From Diplodia intermedia (lineage: Eukaryota > Ascomycota > Dothideomycetes > Botryosphaeriales > Botryosphaeriaceae), in NCBI GenBank assembly GCA_021495925.1, contig JAKEKT010000009.1, positions 62,001-126,000 on the forward strand: DNA of 64,000 nt, given 5' to 3'. Below, in pieces: positions 1 through 12,383 of the stretch (position 1 is its first letter; the number at the start of each line of letters is the position of its first letter). The position numbers and the translations under genes are program-made. The notes under the pieces were generated by a model. The model ran no database searches. It worked only from the letters and a program-made list of their open reading frames with translations, and was not told the origin of the DNA.

Positions 1-956
1 TGTCACAGGTAGGCAGCAAACCCGCAGACTTGAAGCAATTACTGACTCTTATTTTCCAGACATTACCCCTCTCACCGCTGCCTCCAAGGCCTCCCAGATC
101 GTCCTCGGTGGCGCGACCAAAGGCGAGCACTGGGGCGTTGCCCACGCGCAGAAGCTGAACCTACTGGGAGGTGCCCTCGCCAACATGGGTGCCAATCAGT
201 CGACTGACCTGACGGCCGACTTCCGTGTGGGCTTCCTCCTCCGCACGCCGCCGATCCAGCAGTGGATTGCCCAAGGCCTAGGCACCATCGTCGCCGTCTT
301 CCTCGCGCCGGGCATGTTCGTCTTGTTCGCCACGGCGTACCCGTGCATCCTGGACACCGAGGCCGAGCACTGCGCCTTCTCCGCACCCTCGGTATCGGCG
401 TGGCGCGCTGTTGCTATTGCTGTTACTGACCCCGACTTCCCCATCCCAACCAGCTCGGGCATCTTTGCGATTTGCTTCTCCATCCTAGGCGTGGTGATGG
501 TGCTCATGCGGCATTGGCTGTGGGTGGGCAAGTGGGAGTGGGTCAAGGCGTACCATCCCAACATGATGTGCATTTCTTTGGCGTTTGTCCTGCCTCAAAG
601 TAAGTCATATCCCCCCATTTCTTCCTTTTACGGAAGGAAAAAGGAGATCACAACGGACTGCTCCAAAGTCTCGACAACGTCCATCCCCTCTTTGAACCCA
701 TAAAATGTGTGCTCGGACTGACGACTTTCTTTTCATCGCAGCTGTCTACGGCCTCGCCATGATCATGGGCTCCCTGCCCGCGTACCTCTGGGCCAAGCGC
801 TACCCGAACAGCTTCGAAATCTACGGCTACGCGATCGCCGCCGGCCTCATCGCCGGCGAGGGCATCGGCGGTGTCGTAAACGCCATCTTCCAGATCGCCG
901 GCATCTCCGGCGACTTCTACGGCACCAACATCGCTTGCCCCGGTGATTTGTGTTAG
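1..956 (+). CDS. OPT-family oligopeptide transporter, C-terminal part (5' end outside window)
   Basis: Proton-coupled importer of small peptides or metal-peptide complexes at the plasma membrane. The visible part joins 1-8, 60-599 and 742-956; introns are 9-59 (GTAGGC...CAG) and 600-741 (GTAAGT...CAG), and all three exons join in frame. The C-terminal third of the family is evident: a stretch with NLLGGALANMGANQSTDL then RTPPIQQW, the lumenal AYPCI segment, SAPSVSAWRAVA, and the final helices with FEIYGYAIAAGLIAGEG and VVNAIFQIAG. Several hydrophobic spans of about 20 residues are present. It ends in CPGDLC and stop at 954-956, as fungal isp4-like members usually do. The N-terminal two thirds lies upstream of the window. 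Family assignment is firm; the substrate cannot be told from this part. Confidence 0.9.
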
Positions 957-3893
957 AAGGAAGCTGTGTGGAGAGATCGGATGGGGCATGTAGGCGGGTT
1001 TTGTACTCGGAGTCGGCGACGTGAAGATGTGTTTTGGCAGTGTTTGATACCAAGGGTTGACCGTTGGGTCATGTCTGATTACGATACCTTCGCTAACTGC
1101 TTTATCATGAGAAACGAAGCCTTTTTAATTTAGAGTCAGTTGAGTTATTATGCACGTTCTTCGTTGTGGGCTAAAATGCCGCCAAAATGTGCTGTTCTCG
1201 GCACTTGAGCAGTTCTACGAGACCTGCCAGAGCCACACGTGCAGCCTGTACGTTGATCTGACCATTACACACAGATTTATACAGAGTGCTACCCAACGAG
1301 CCTCGTTTGTCTATCATCATGTCAACGCAATCGTCATCTGCAGTCTCCCCTGCTCGATCAAGCCGAGGGTCAAGTGATGAGAGAGATCACGGAGAAGATG
1401 GTATGCGTGTCGATGAAGGGCGAGGGATGAGCGATTATAGTGTATGGCACAGACGGCATCGTGAGCTAGACCCTGCAGTAGATTGGCCATTATTTAGATA
1501 CGCCATGGCCGTCCCGTCTCCATTTGGTAATCGACGAAGGCTTGACATATGTGAAAACAGCGCTGCGGAGGCCGTCGGCGAGAGATCGGCCAATCGCCAT
1601 ACGGGTGCCGGAAATAATGACGATGAGTACAAGCAGTCGTGTGTGCGCGTCAGATATTGCTCTTGCAATATTTGTCCTTGACAAGACCAAACCGGTTAGC
1701 CGCTTAGACGGGCACCGAAACCTTGTCGCGGGACAGCTGGGGCAAGCTGGCATGCCAACCCCATCCAATTGGCCGCCTCAGTGCGCCCACGTCAAACGAA
1801 GATGTCGTATACGTCAAGTTCTTTCTCGAGTTATCTACCGTTGCGCTAAAGCCGAACTTCAGTTATCGTCTAATGATGGCGCCTCGGGATGTTTGAGTTC
1901 GACAGCACACGGTAAATAGACGAATGTGGAATACGTCCCAAAAGGGTTTGGCGTGTATATTGGTAGTGCCACGTAGATAGCTCCCTCTGCCCTCTGACCC
2001 TACGAGGAGCAATCAATTCAGTTCATGAGTTCAAACACGGGAGTCCCCGCTCACTTAGACCTCTATAATTCCAGAGCTGTCCAGGATCTACTGCCGAGTT
2101 TCTGAAACCTTTTCCAAGAAACTCCTCTTCCTGTCGTGTGTCGCCGATGGTCACAGTTTTCATATTCGTGCTGCCACCAGGAAGTGCAACCGTCCAACTT
2201 TCCAGAAATCGCTGTCGAATAAGCAGGCGAGAGCAAGCGAGGTAAAGAAGCTGCACCATATGCGGTCAAGAGTCCATCCGAGTACATATGAGTCTTGTCA
2301 ACATATCGTCACCCCGCACCACCCGAACGGTCAACCGGGTGAGTGTGACCTCATGCCTGAGTGAAAGTGGTAGGGGCAGTACGATGGGGCCCTGTCTGTA
2401 AGAACGGGAATCGATCGACGTCAGCAAAGGAGAAGGTTCCCAACCTTGTAGATTGGATCCCTTGCTAAGGCCAAGCACTTCCCACGACAAGCTTCACGCT
2501 ATTGCTTTGGTCTCCATGCCCTGCTTTGGCATATTGACCTCTGAGATACTTTGCATGGTCCAGGTTCTTGAGTTGCTGATTGGGATCTTGTCTTCCCTAC
2601 CTATTCATGCAATTCCCTCGCGTGATTTGGGCCGAGGTGGACCTGGGTCCCGAATGATCGCCGACAAAATAAGTGGCACAAATTGTGAAGGGTCTCGGTA
2701 CGAAAGATCGGATGGGCTCGCCGAACGAGACTAGCAGTATTCGAGGGTCGATCGGTGTGGATGTTCATCGGCTACGTATGCAGGGTACCGGGACGCGGGG
2801 GAGAAATCTTGGACAGTGGGTCGTTGGTAGCGAGCAGAGCCCTGCCAAGTTTTGCTCGCCGGGCAGACGCCAATGACACGACTGAGTACAATAATACTGC
2901 CGGGGACAGGGGACGCTGCGTAGCAACACCTTGATGTGAAGGAAAGAAAGGGGCCGTTGTTCCCGGCAAAAGTTCCGATTGGCAGCCGGCACGGGCAGGA
3001 AAGCGATGGAAGGACGCAGTGGCAGAAATCAGGAGCCATCGTTTGTCGGCCAATGACGCACTCTACATCACCGCAATTATCAGCTCACCGATGGTAGCAG
3101 TGGGGTGGACGCGCAAGGTGGCAGATTATCGCTACCACCTACGGCTGAGAACATTCATAGAGCGTCCGGGAACACACACCGTCACCAGCTGCGAACGTGG
3201 AGGACAGAAAGGACACGGGGCTTGGGACGACGATATTTGAACCGGCTCTCGCCAAGCCGGCTTCGACTGATTTGTGGCGGGCCAATGGAACGAAACGAGC
3301 CGGCGGCCGGCGGCGACAGTTAAGAGCTACGTCAGGATCAGCGAAGTGAAGCGGCTTTTGTGCGAGCGGCTTGTCGGGGCAAGCTGTGTACATGGGCAAG
3401 TCGCGAGGGCTGTGTGCGTTGCGTTGCGTTGATACTTATTGAGCTGGTTGTGAGGTGGGCTGGAATTTGTTGCACCCACGCGATGGACCCGCCCTCACGG
3501 CCTCGGAGTCGTCTCCTACAGCCCAACTCCGTCCATGCTAGATCCACTCATGAGTCGTCAGAATCAGGGTTCTCCTGCAGCCGCGGGCCGCAGCAGTCAT
3601 CAGCTGTGCTTTTTGCCTGCTGTCAGCAGCAGTTGTCCCACCCCCGCATGCGAGATCAGAGAAGGGTCCCTGTCCAGCTCGCATCATCCCCGTTTGCAAC
3701 CTCCCGGCTGAGGACTCCACCCACTGGCGTCATTGCCGTGACGCTCCACGTAACTTAGCCCGCGCCCCTTCCTCTGCCACACCTGACATTCCATCCCATC
3801 CCATTCCATCCATCGCTCCAACAACCCACCTTACGAAGGTTGCTGCGCCAGATCTACCTCGCCTATTATCAGCGTTCTTCCTCTGTACGTGAC
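957..3893. other. Gene-poor intergenic region (2.9 kb)
   Basis: Short open frames on both strands lack family motifs, paired splice sites that extend them, or C-ending codon preference. The last 150 bases before the bZIP gene become pyrimidine-rich, as in fungal leaders. I see no RNA gene or mobile element here. Confidence 0.5.
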
Positions 3894-4583
3894 ATGGCGT
3901 CCATGATTGACCAGCCCATGGCTGTTGGGCCACCCTGCGAAGCGTTTTGCGACGCTCACGACGCTGCGGATCCGACCTTGCTGGCGAATCCACTTGCCAA
4001 CTTCCTCGATGACGGCACTTTCTCGAGGCTATTCGACGCCAGTCGAACCGCCGGCTGCGCGCAGCAAGGAACTCTGGGCCCCGACGCCGGGTCTGACTTG
4101 ACACGCCACGACAGTCTTCTACCAGACGCCTTGGCGAGTGCCGGGTGGGAGGCTGGCGACGGCCGGCTTCACACGCCCAGCGACGACACTAAAAGCCAGC
4201 AGAGGACATCAGAGTCGACTGAACCTTCCGAGCCGACGAGCAAGCGCAGAACCCCCCGAAAGTCGACGGAGCAACGACGGCAGAAGGTGGCGGATACACC
4301 CGAGGGACGCGTCCGGCGAGAGATGAACCTGGAGAAGAACCGCATGGCGGCAAACAGATGCCGGCAGAAGAGAAAGGACTGGACGAACAGGCTGGAGGAC
4401 AAACACCGCCAGCTTGCTGCTCACAATGCGCTCCTCCGGGCAGAGGTAGCCAGCCTCTACGATGCAGTCTTCGCGCTGAAGGAGATGGCACTGCGGCATG
4501 CAGACTGCGGATCCCGTCCCATCGACGAGTACGTGCGGCTCGAGGCAGAGCGGGTGCGGGCCAAGGCGCGCGGAAGCATTTGA
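3894..4583 (+). CDS. bZIP transcription factor (ATF/CREB-like zipper)
   Basis: Single-exon protein of 229 aa. Residues about 145-205 form a bZIP: a basic region with NRMAANRCRQKRK (about 149-161) containing the N-x7-R core, then heptad leucines starting at NRLEDKHRQL. The segment after the zipper (LKEMALRHADC, about 196-205) resembles the L-x-HxDC tail of ATF1/ATF2-type fungal bZIPs. The N-terminal 125 residues are acidic and low-complexity, likely an activation or regulatory region. A linker rich in S/T/P/K/R, with TPRKST, precedes the basic region. I chose the ATG at 3894 (GACATGG context); the frame is open to about 3840 but without an earlier ATG. It should act in the nucleus as a dimer. 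ATF-type members often respond to stress, but the targets are not inferable. Confidence 0.85.
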   Translation: MASMIDQPMAVGPPCEAFCDAHDAADPTLLANPLANFLDDGTFSRLFDASRTAGCAQQGTLGPDAGSDLTRHDSLLPDALASAGWEAGDGRLHTPSDDTKSQQRTSESTEPSEPTSKRRTPRKSTEQRRQKVADTPEGRVRREMNLEKNRMAANRCRQKRKDWTNRLEDKHRQLAAHNALLRAEVASLYDAVFALKEMALRHADCGSRPIDEYVRLEAERVRAKARGSI

Positions 4584-5205
4584 TTCGCACGCGGGAGGTC
4601 ATTCCCTTTGGGAGCTCGACGGAGTTGTAATTTTGATTTTCTCTTCCATGCTCGAATGTCAGATAGAAACCAGTATTCGGCTGCCAATGGACAACCTAGA
4701 CAGGCATTTCATGCAGACAATCAATTGGCGTTGCTTTTGGATGACTTACCGTATCCCACGTGATGAAGCCGGCAGAGATCTGGAGATGCGAGAGCAGCGA
4801 TGCGTCGTGGGGAGCGGCTGGGCCGGGCGCGATCTGACGGGGGCTACGGAGTATACTGCGCATAGGTAGTGGCGATTTCCTCATTTGCCCTAGGCCTGCA
4901 GCACCTGCCACCGCCTGTGCTTTCACCATTCTTGATTCCTTCACCCCGCCCATCTCCGAATCCGCTCTGCACATCGTCCAGGCTCGCATGCACCCGCGGC
5001 TTGAACCTCTGGACTCGATCCAAACCCGCCGTCGAGAGTGGTTGCTCGAGAAGGCGTCTTGTTCCGCGGCAGGCGGGTGACCAGTGATTCTGTGCCTTTG
5101 TTTTCTGGCGCCGTGCGCACGCCGTTGCCGTCCGGGGAGACTGGAGCCGCAGGCATACCTTCCCTCAACTCTCGTCCCCACTCGCCACTCGCCTCACACC
5201 GCGCC
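4584..5205. other. Intergenic spacer with CT-rich leader
   Basis: Lies between the bZIP gene and the Zn2Cys6 gene, both on the plus strand. From about 4900 it becomes pyrimidine-rich (CACC/TTC runs), consistent with the promoter and leader of the downstream gene. No coding evidence. Confidence 0.5.
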
Positions 5206-5962
5206 ATGCTCCCCCAAATTCGACCCAAGCAGACCCCCCTGGAGCACATGCAACCGCCAGCCGCCCCGGAGCCGGGCGTGCCCCGCCGCCGCCGTCAGCA
5301 CACCCAGGCCCGCCGCAATACCGTCGTTGCTGTCGCTTGTCAGCCCTGCCAGCGCCGCAAGCACAAGGTATACTTGCGCCGTTCCCTTTCGTTTCCCCCC
5401 GGTCTGATGTTCGCAGTGTGATGGCGAGCGCCCCACCTGTAAGCCGTGCCTGGCCAGAAACCGATCCGACTGCGCCTACGACAGCGATGGCGACCAGCGG
5501 CGCACCTCCGCCCTGAAGAGCCGCATTGAAACCCTGTCCAGGCAGGTCCAAGACCTCCAAGATATCCTCACGGGCATCGCTGTTGACCCCAACTCTCATC
5601 AGGCCTGTGCCACTGCCCGCCAGCTCGCTGATGATGGTTTCCTCAACACCGCACAGGTTGCGCACACCCTCAGAACTCAGCAGCATCAGCCTCCGGGCCT
5701 CACGGACAAGAGGGTGCGTCCACAAGCGGAGCAGAAGCGAGACACGCTACCGCCACTCCAAACCGGCGCCATCGATCCATATCTGCTGTCGCCGTCCTTG
5801 CCAATCGAGACCACTCCAACGGGTTCCACTTGGTATTTGAGTGCGCCGTGGTTGTTGGGAGACCGGGGAGACTATACCAACGTTCCGATAGAGGTAAGCA
5901 TCTCGCCTTCTCATGTCCAGACACCCATATGCCTGGCCGCTTGGGTCGATCCTGTTGCGTAA
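5206..5962 (+). CDS. Short Zn2Cys6 zinc-cluster protein, regulatory domain absent
   Basis: Exons 5206-5367 and 5417-5962 join across a 49-bp intron (GTATAC...CGCAG) that splits the zinc cluster and restores it exactly: Cx2Cx6Cx6Cx2Cx7C beginning ACQPCQRRKHK and ending SDCAYD. The model gives 235 aa. The cluster (about residues 45-80) is preceded by a basic arm (RRRRQHTQARR) and followed by a short coiled-coil linker (LKSRIETLSRQVQDLQDIL), standard for fungal C6 dimeric regulators. The usual fungal-specific regulatory domain of several hundred residues is missing: the frame stops at 5960-5962. A possible donor (GTAAGC) at 5893 could start another intron, but I could not find a convincing exon beyond it. 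It is either a truncated or decayed regulator or a small DNA-binding protein. Function unknown. Confidence 0.6.
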
Positions 5963-8900
5963 TATGCCGGGAGTCCGAAATCTGCCGTTGGTGTTGTCGA
6001 TCAGCAGTAGCGATAGCCAGAAGGATCGCCCGAAGCTATTCCCTCTCGGACGCGCAGCCATGTCCCGATCCTACACGCTGTGGCAATCCCTGTTCGCTTG
6101 TGCGGACGCGTAAACAGACATCGTCGTCCTCAGGACATTTCTTCTTCCCTAACCGCGTGCGCTCTTGCCGGGTTACGCTTACAGCTCGTGTAGCCGAACA
6201 CTCCCGCATCCTCGTATGCCGCACCAACGGGCCATTTTTCCACCATACCGGGATTTCCCCACCCAGGCCAGCGTCCAGGTTCTCAACACTTTGGGTAGGT
6301 GTCTTGATCCAGCGTGTCTTTGTCGACATTGGCCTGGTTGACTTTTGCCATAGACATCTAGGCGACTCGGTTGCGGAGACAGATCCAGATGCATCGAGCG
6401 CTGCGTATAGGGGCTGCTAGCTCGCAATTTGGTCGGCGTCGGGTCGCTCTCCGTAGCCAAGATGATTGGGTCTCTCGGCCGCACATGACTCTTTGAAGGT
6501 ACCAGTGCTCGGCGGGTTGATTGTCGAAACTAATGGAGTCAGCTGGCTTTTCTTCTGCGAGCCGCACTCCATCATTGTGGAAACGAAGTAGAAGTATCGC
6601 TGTATACCACATAGTAGTGTCGAACGTACAAACTTGTAATTTGCTAATATGTGTTGGTGAGCATGGTGTGCTGCTAGTACGATGGAGGGGGCGTCCCTTT
6701 ATGAGGTCGGTCGGTTGGAGTTCGTACTCTGCGGCAACGGGGAACCGGACTCACCACCGGTTTGACAAGGTTTACACCAATGGATTATATTGGTGAACAT
6801 GTCCGGAGATAGCCAGGAAACGGAGGTTCCTCTCTTTAAGTCTTCCCAGTCGACGTGGCCATACCGAAGCGTAATATAAGCGTGACAGCATGCTATGGAC
6901 CGGCGAGCTGTCTTCGCCACCACTCTAAATTGCCACCGGCGAGGGGGGGTGGTCTTAACGCCTGCAGTAGTCATACATCACTAGAACGTTGATCAGACAC
7001 GGCTTGGCGACTCCTGCTTTTGATTGGACGATGGACTCATGTCGAAGCCAACACGGCCTCGTGGGTCCCACGGTCTATCCGTGATGACGGCGCTACCGAT
7101 CTCCTCGCAAGCTTCCCTGGCACGCAGCATTACGTCGTATTCCACCCGACCACGCAAGCTGCCTGCAACCGGACGCATTCAATCATATTACGATCACACG
7201 AGGGACAATGTCCAACGTTCGGGCCTAAATTAGCGTCCTATTCTTTTCTTCCTCCATGGCGACAAGCAGTAGTGCTTCTTTGGTTTGACGAAGGCAATCC
7301 CAATTGCAATACCATCATTGATGCTTGGTGACGTACCCGATGCCGCTGCACCTAGATTATCTACGCAGCATGGAGAAAGAGGGGAGAAAGCGGTCGGTGT
7401 GGCAGGAGACGGGGACGCGGGCGTTCTCTCCGGGAGGGGTAAGGGTTTTGCGAGAATCCCATGGAATGACCGATCATGGCATTCCCGGCTCAGCGGGCAA
7501 GTGGTTGGCTGCGTTGTAAGCCCCCACAGCGGTAGCTTTACCCAGTTTGTCCAAGGCGGGCGCGCGTACTTGCCGCCATCACATCATCATGTCGTATGAC
7601 AAGCAGCGACGACGGAGCGCCTTCCGCACGCCGACGAGAATGCATCGGATCCCGATGCGGCTGCGCGCGCGGAATTCAGTGTTGTCTCTCTTTCGGCCTG
7701 CCCCAGTTGATTTTTCGAACGAGATTCCTGCGAGATGCCACTGTGTGCGACACAAGGCTTGTGCTTACCGTCTTACCGGTCAGCACTTTCGTTCTTCGTC
7801 TCGCGTGCATGCGCACAAACGCCCTCATCATTGCCCATGGAACCCCAATGCGGGACTTGCATTGTAACACACTTTCCGCTTCATGTGCACTCGCCCACCT
7901 GCACGCCACGTACGCGACGGACAGAGAAAACACCACCCAGTCCAGTTTTGTGGCTTTTGCGTCTGCGTGTCCCATTGTTCTAGACCTTCCCCCCTCCCAC
8001 CCCCCTTCTCTCTCTCCCCAATAACCCGCTTATTGTCTTACTCTTCCCTTATCGCGCTCGCCCGTCATAGTCGCTGGCACATATCACTGATTAGTCGGTG
8101 CCTGGGAAAACGCATAGTGACGCCAGCTACACGTAAAATTCACACCTCGTCCCGTCCTTGGTCCTGCCTTTTCCCTCCCGTCTCTCTTGGCTTCGGCTCT
8201 GCGGTGTTACTCACGTCAGACCCAGGAGACCCTTCCCTCCGTCCTCGACCAGCATTTTCCACCCCGACCGGTCACAAGCCAGCAGGTATCTCTCAATCAA
8301 CCCCCCCTCCGCACCCTCAAGCATCCTGCGCGACGGTGCTCTTGTGGCTAGCGTCGCTATCTGTGACGTAATCTCGATACATCATCCTACTTCACCTCAT
8401 TTCTGCTCCCAGCAGTCTGATTACCTGGTGGCCCCCCCTCTCTTTGCGCAAAGAGCATGCATCCTCCAATGATACCCGTGCATCGCACACGACAAATGGG
8501 GGAGATGACCAGAAAAGAAAAAGAGAAAAGACATTAAATTCCGCAAAAGAAAACATGTGTACTCCCATTACTATTGACAAGAAGAAGAAAGGAAATAGAA
8601 AAACGCCTGTCGCCTACCTACCTATACGGAGTAATGCACCGTTCAGAAGATAAAAAAGAGGAAATAGCAAGCCCAGCATTGTGCACCCAGTTCCCGTCTC
8701 CTATTACCACCAGAACCGTTTTTTCCATGCTAAAGGCGAGAGGAAAGAAAAGGGTGAAAATACATTTGTCCCACCGATTCCCATGGGTGCAGAAGATGCC
8801 AGACCCAAAACGTCGAGTGGCTAAAAGGGGAAAGAAAAAAAAGGGGAAGATTCTCTGGTAGTCGTTCGTAACTCACCTTCCCTCGACGACCAAATAAGAA

Positions 8901-9222
8901 AAATTCCCGAACCTAAGCCAAGAGACTTGCCATCTACGGCCCGTCCCTGATCTTTCCATCCAGCCAGCAGCTACGTGTACCCCTGCAGTTGGCGCGAAAA
9001 GGGGCGAAGAAACCACGACAAAAAAACAACCCGAACACCCCCAACCCCAAATGACCCAGAATACAGAATAATGCATGCATGCTCTGCACGCAGTCCACCA
9101 CAAATCCCGCTCGGCATGTGCCAGTCGTTGACTCCCATCCTCATCCGGTTCGTTGTACGTTGAAGTCAGTAAGAAACCCCCTCGATGTTGGCTCCTGAAG
9201 CCCACATCCTTCCCATGGCAAA
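5963..9222. other. Gene-poor intergenic region (3.3 kb)
   Basis: No coding region I can support. About 7985-8025 is a strong CT-rich tract (CCCCTCCC, TCTCTCTC) like a fungal promoter or leader, but no credible start codon and reading frame follow. About 8500-8860 is purine-rich (repeated GAAAAG/GAAGAAG). The last few hundred bases before 9223 probably hold the 3' untranslated region of the minus-strand SET gene. Confidence 0.45.
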
Positions 9223-12200
9223 TCAGACATCCAGGGTAGCTCGGCTGGATCGCTTCTTCACAACCTTCTTCGCCGGCTTCTCAGCCTCCGTGTCGCCTTT
9301 GTCAAAGCCCAGCCCATTGGGCAAGAAGGACAGTTTCGCCTGCTTCAATGCGGCACCCTTCGCTGCCGGGACCGGAGCAGCGACATCTGCCAAGGAGGGA
9401 AATGCATCGTTAGCTGTGATCGCCGTGTTGGAGGAACTTGCCATACTAAGTTCCGTAGGAGAGGTCGATGCCGAGTCGGTTTCCGAATTCGAGCTGTGCG
9501 ACTCGCTCACTTCCTTGGCGTTTTGAACCATGCGAGCTCCAGTGGATTTCCTGACCGAGCTTGCTGCCCTGCGCGTAGTTGTGCCCTTTGAAGACACCGA
9601 AAGAGGGGATTTCGCCTTTGGGACCCTCCTAGCCAAAGTCGGCGAGTCTCTGCGAGACTTGGACGCGCTCGGTAGCTCTTCGTCCTCCTCATAATCGTCG
9701 TTGATGGAAATGGCACGGTTGCTACGTGTGGAGGTACGGGGTGGAGCAGACCGCGGTCGCCCCTCGGGGGTTGCAGTAGACTTAGACGAGGACCTTGAAC
9801 TGGGGCAGCGTGCAGATTTCTCGGCTTGAAGTCTTGCAACAGCAGTCTGTGGTACGGCCTTCTTGGGCGAAGCACTCTGCTGCTGCCTTGTTGCACGAAT
9901 GGGCCTACCATCGCCGGACGGCTCTGGCGTGCTCTCATTCGACGATTCTTTTGCTGCAGCAAGGGATCGCCTGGCTGCCCGCTCGTCCCGGCTCTTCTTG
10001 CCCTCGACGGTTGGTGGAGATGCAGCTGCCGTGACCGTGTCCATGAGACCTTTCAGGCCCTCTTTCGTCTTCGACAGTAGGTTCTTTCCGGTTTTCGAAG
10101 CCGCTTTCGAGGCGGCCTCGACCAGCTTCGTGACCTTTGGCTTCTTCTTCGGTCTTTCCTCTGCATCGTCCGGAGATTTACGCTTGTGGCCAGCAGTGGG
10201 TTCCTTGATAGGTTTGTTCCTACGCCGTCCGATGACACCTGCGCAGTTCCAGCTCCCGCAGTAACATGGCTGTTCTTGGCCGTATGATCTAAGAAAGGTG
10301 AGCAGCATCCTCATGAACTCATTGCAGATGACCTACTCGAAATTGTAGTGCCAGGTCAATTCTTCCCCGGTCATAATCGGTCTGTTTGCAAATAACGCCA
10401 TCCTCTGCTCTCCATTGACGGTCCACTTCTCCATCCTGCAGTTGGGATCGCACGAGTGGTTGACGAAGCGAGCTATGTTTCCGCGATATCCGTCGATAAT
10501 AAGCTTGTCGTAGAAGTTCATCAAGTAGAAGCACTACGTTAAGTGGTTAGCAACTTTTCGAGATGGCTGACGTTCAGTATGCAGCATGCACAGCACCAGA
10601 CAAAGCCGGAATTACACATGCGTCCCCGGAGCACTCTCCAAAGCGTCCACCCATCGTGAGTAAGGATAAGGTCCAAACTTACCTTGTGGTCCTTGTAAAT
10701 TTCGTTCATTCTCCTATCACTCTCTTGCTGAGTGATGATCTCGCCAATGTACTCGACGACAATTTGGTCGTCATGGAAAGGCCGCATGGCCCGGACACCG
10801 TGTCCGCGTGATTCCGTCGCCACGACCTCAACACCGACGTTGAAGCTCTTGAAGTATTTCCCCTGGCGAAGCTCATCCTTGTAGCGCTTTTGTAAGTTGG
10901 TAAATTCTCGGTTGCCACAATCCGGACCAAGGTTGCAGCTCCTGTCGTCGCACTCGAAGAAGAGGGATGCATTGAAGCAGCTGTCCCTGTCGCATCTGCC
11001 GATACAGCTGCAAGCTGACGCTTCCATCTGCCTTTGCTTCTTGCATTGATCCTTCGCCCTTGCCTTAATTTCTTGGGCGTCTTCACCCTTGTACTCGTCT
11101 ATTTCATTGTTAGAGATAGCGAATAAGGGGGCGTGCAACTGGTACTTACTTTTCTTTAGCTCCCTCCAATCCTTCACCTTCGCCTCCTTTGGCAGAGGAG
11201 AAAACACATCATACGGCAGCTGAAATGGCTCAAATGGTCGCTTGTGTTCAGGCAGCTTCTTCTTGGGATACAGATCCAATTTTTCCGCCATCAAAAACAT
11301 TGGGAGAGGGAGCGCTTTGTTCACCGGGGTCCCGTCATCCTTGTTCTTGGGCTTGTGACCAACGACGGTAGTCAGTGATCCGGCAAAATTATCCTGACCA
11401 GTATTATAGTATTTGCCCGCATTGAGCCAGGGCTTGCCGCCGCAATCGCCATATCTCACGTCAGGCCTGGGAATCTGAGGACCGGGCTCGGGAGTGGGTT
11501 CGGACGCTGCCCTCTTCTTTTGCCTCTTCACCGGACTGTCCGACTTGCGCAAGACGATCCTGGAGGACCCCGCGGGCTTGCTCTTGGCGGCGTCGAAGGC
11601 GTCGCGACCGCGTTTGCCCAATTGCGACGCGGCACGCTGGCCCGCCTTACCGGCCTTCTGCCCCGGTCGCGCCGATTTCCGAGGCGAGACCGACTGCGCG
11701 TCTGCCAGGCTGTCATCGTCGCTGTCCACGCGAAGCTCAGCCCGCAACCCGCTTGCGCGTGGCTTAAGTGTGCGTTTGTTTCCGCTGTCGGTTGTCGGTG
11801 ACGGCGACTGAGGCCTGCCGGGGACGGGGATGGGGTCGTGGAGCGTCTTGCGGATGTAGGTGCCATCGATGTACTTGGTGGGAGTGTGGATCCGCGTGCC
11901 CGCATTCTCCTTGTCATTGTAGGTAACGATGGAGGTGCGGCTGCGGCCGCTCTTGCGGCGCTCCATCGGCTCGTCGACAGATTTCGAAGGACTGGGCGGC
12001 TCGATTGACGCGGCGGGCTCGGGGTGGTGGGTGTCTGACAGCTGCGGCGACTGGAGCGGTGTGTCCTTGTCCTTGCGGTACTTCGCCGGCGTGTGGATGC
12101 GCGTGCCTGCGTTTTCTTTGTCATTGTATGTGGCCACGGCGGCGCGGGCGCGAGAGCTGTGCCGACGAGCAAGCAGCGTGTCCGGCTGCGGATCGGGTGG

Positions 12201-12383
12201 CTTGGACGCGTCCTCGTGCATGCTTTGGTCGTCGGACTGGCTGGTCGGCGGAGTTGAGGCCGGGGCGACAGAGCTGGCGGCGGGCTGTATAGGGTCGGCG
12301 ACGGTGATGTTCGACAAGGTAGACGAGTCCGAATGCGGCGAGGCCGGGCGACCCTGCGGCTTGGGCGGGGCGGCCGACAGCAT
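9223..12383 (-). CDS. ASH1-like SET-domain histone-lysine N-methyltransferase
   Basis: Four exons (12383-11150, 11098-10683, 10533-10337, 10288-9223) give 970 aa; introns of 51, 149 and 48 bp have canonical ends. An AWS domain (about residues 440-490) shows CSCIGRCDRDSC, the CDD/C pair and CGNREFTN. The SET domain (about 492-616) has GHGVRA, VEYIGEII, ARFVNHSCDPNC and ELTWHYNFE, so the catalytic NHSCxPN motif and the C-terminal Tyr are intact. A post-SET zinc site follows at once (PCYCGSWNCAGVIG). AWS-SET-post-SET order is that of the ASH1/SET2 class, which methylates H3K36; the absent WW and SRI regions favour ASH1 over SET2. The N-terminal 400 residues are disordered and hold two copies of a YNDKENAGTRIHTP motif; the C-terminal 340 residues are basic and Ser-rich. 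The first intron is 3n and stop-free. Start at 12383 is the first ATG in frame. Confidence 0.9.
11870..12150 (-). repeat. Duplicated N-terminal motif in the SET protein
   Basis: Two copies of a segment, about residues 73-102 and 142-171, share R-R-x-S-x-R-x-R-x-x-x-x-T followed by YNDKENAGTRIHTP, then A or T, then KY. The nucleotide copies differ mostly at synonymous positions, so the protein sequence appears conserved by selection rather than by recent duplication. Confidence 0.85.
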
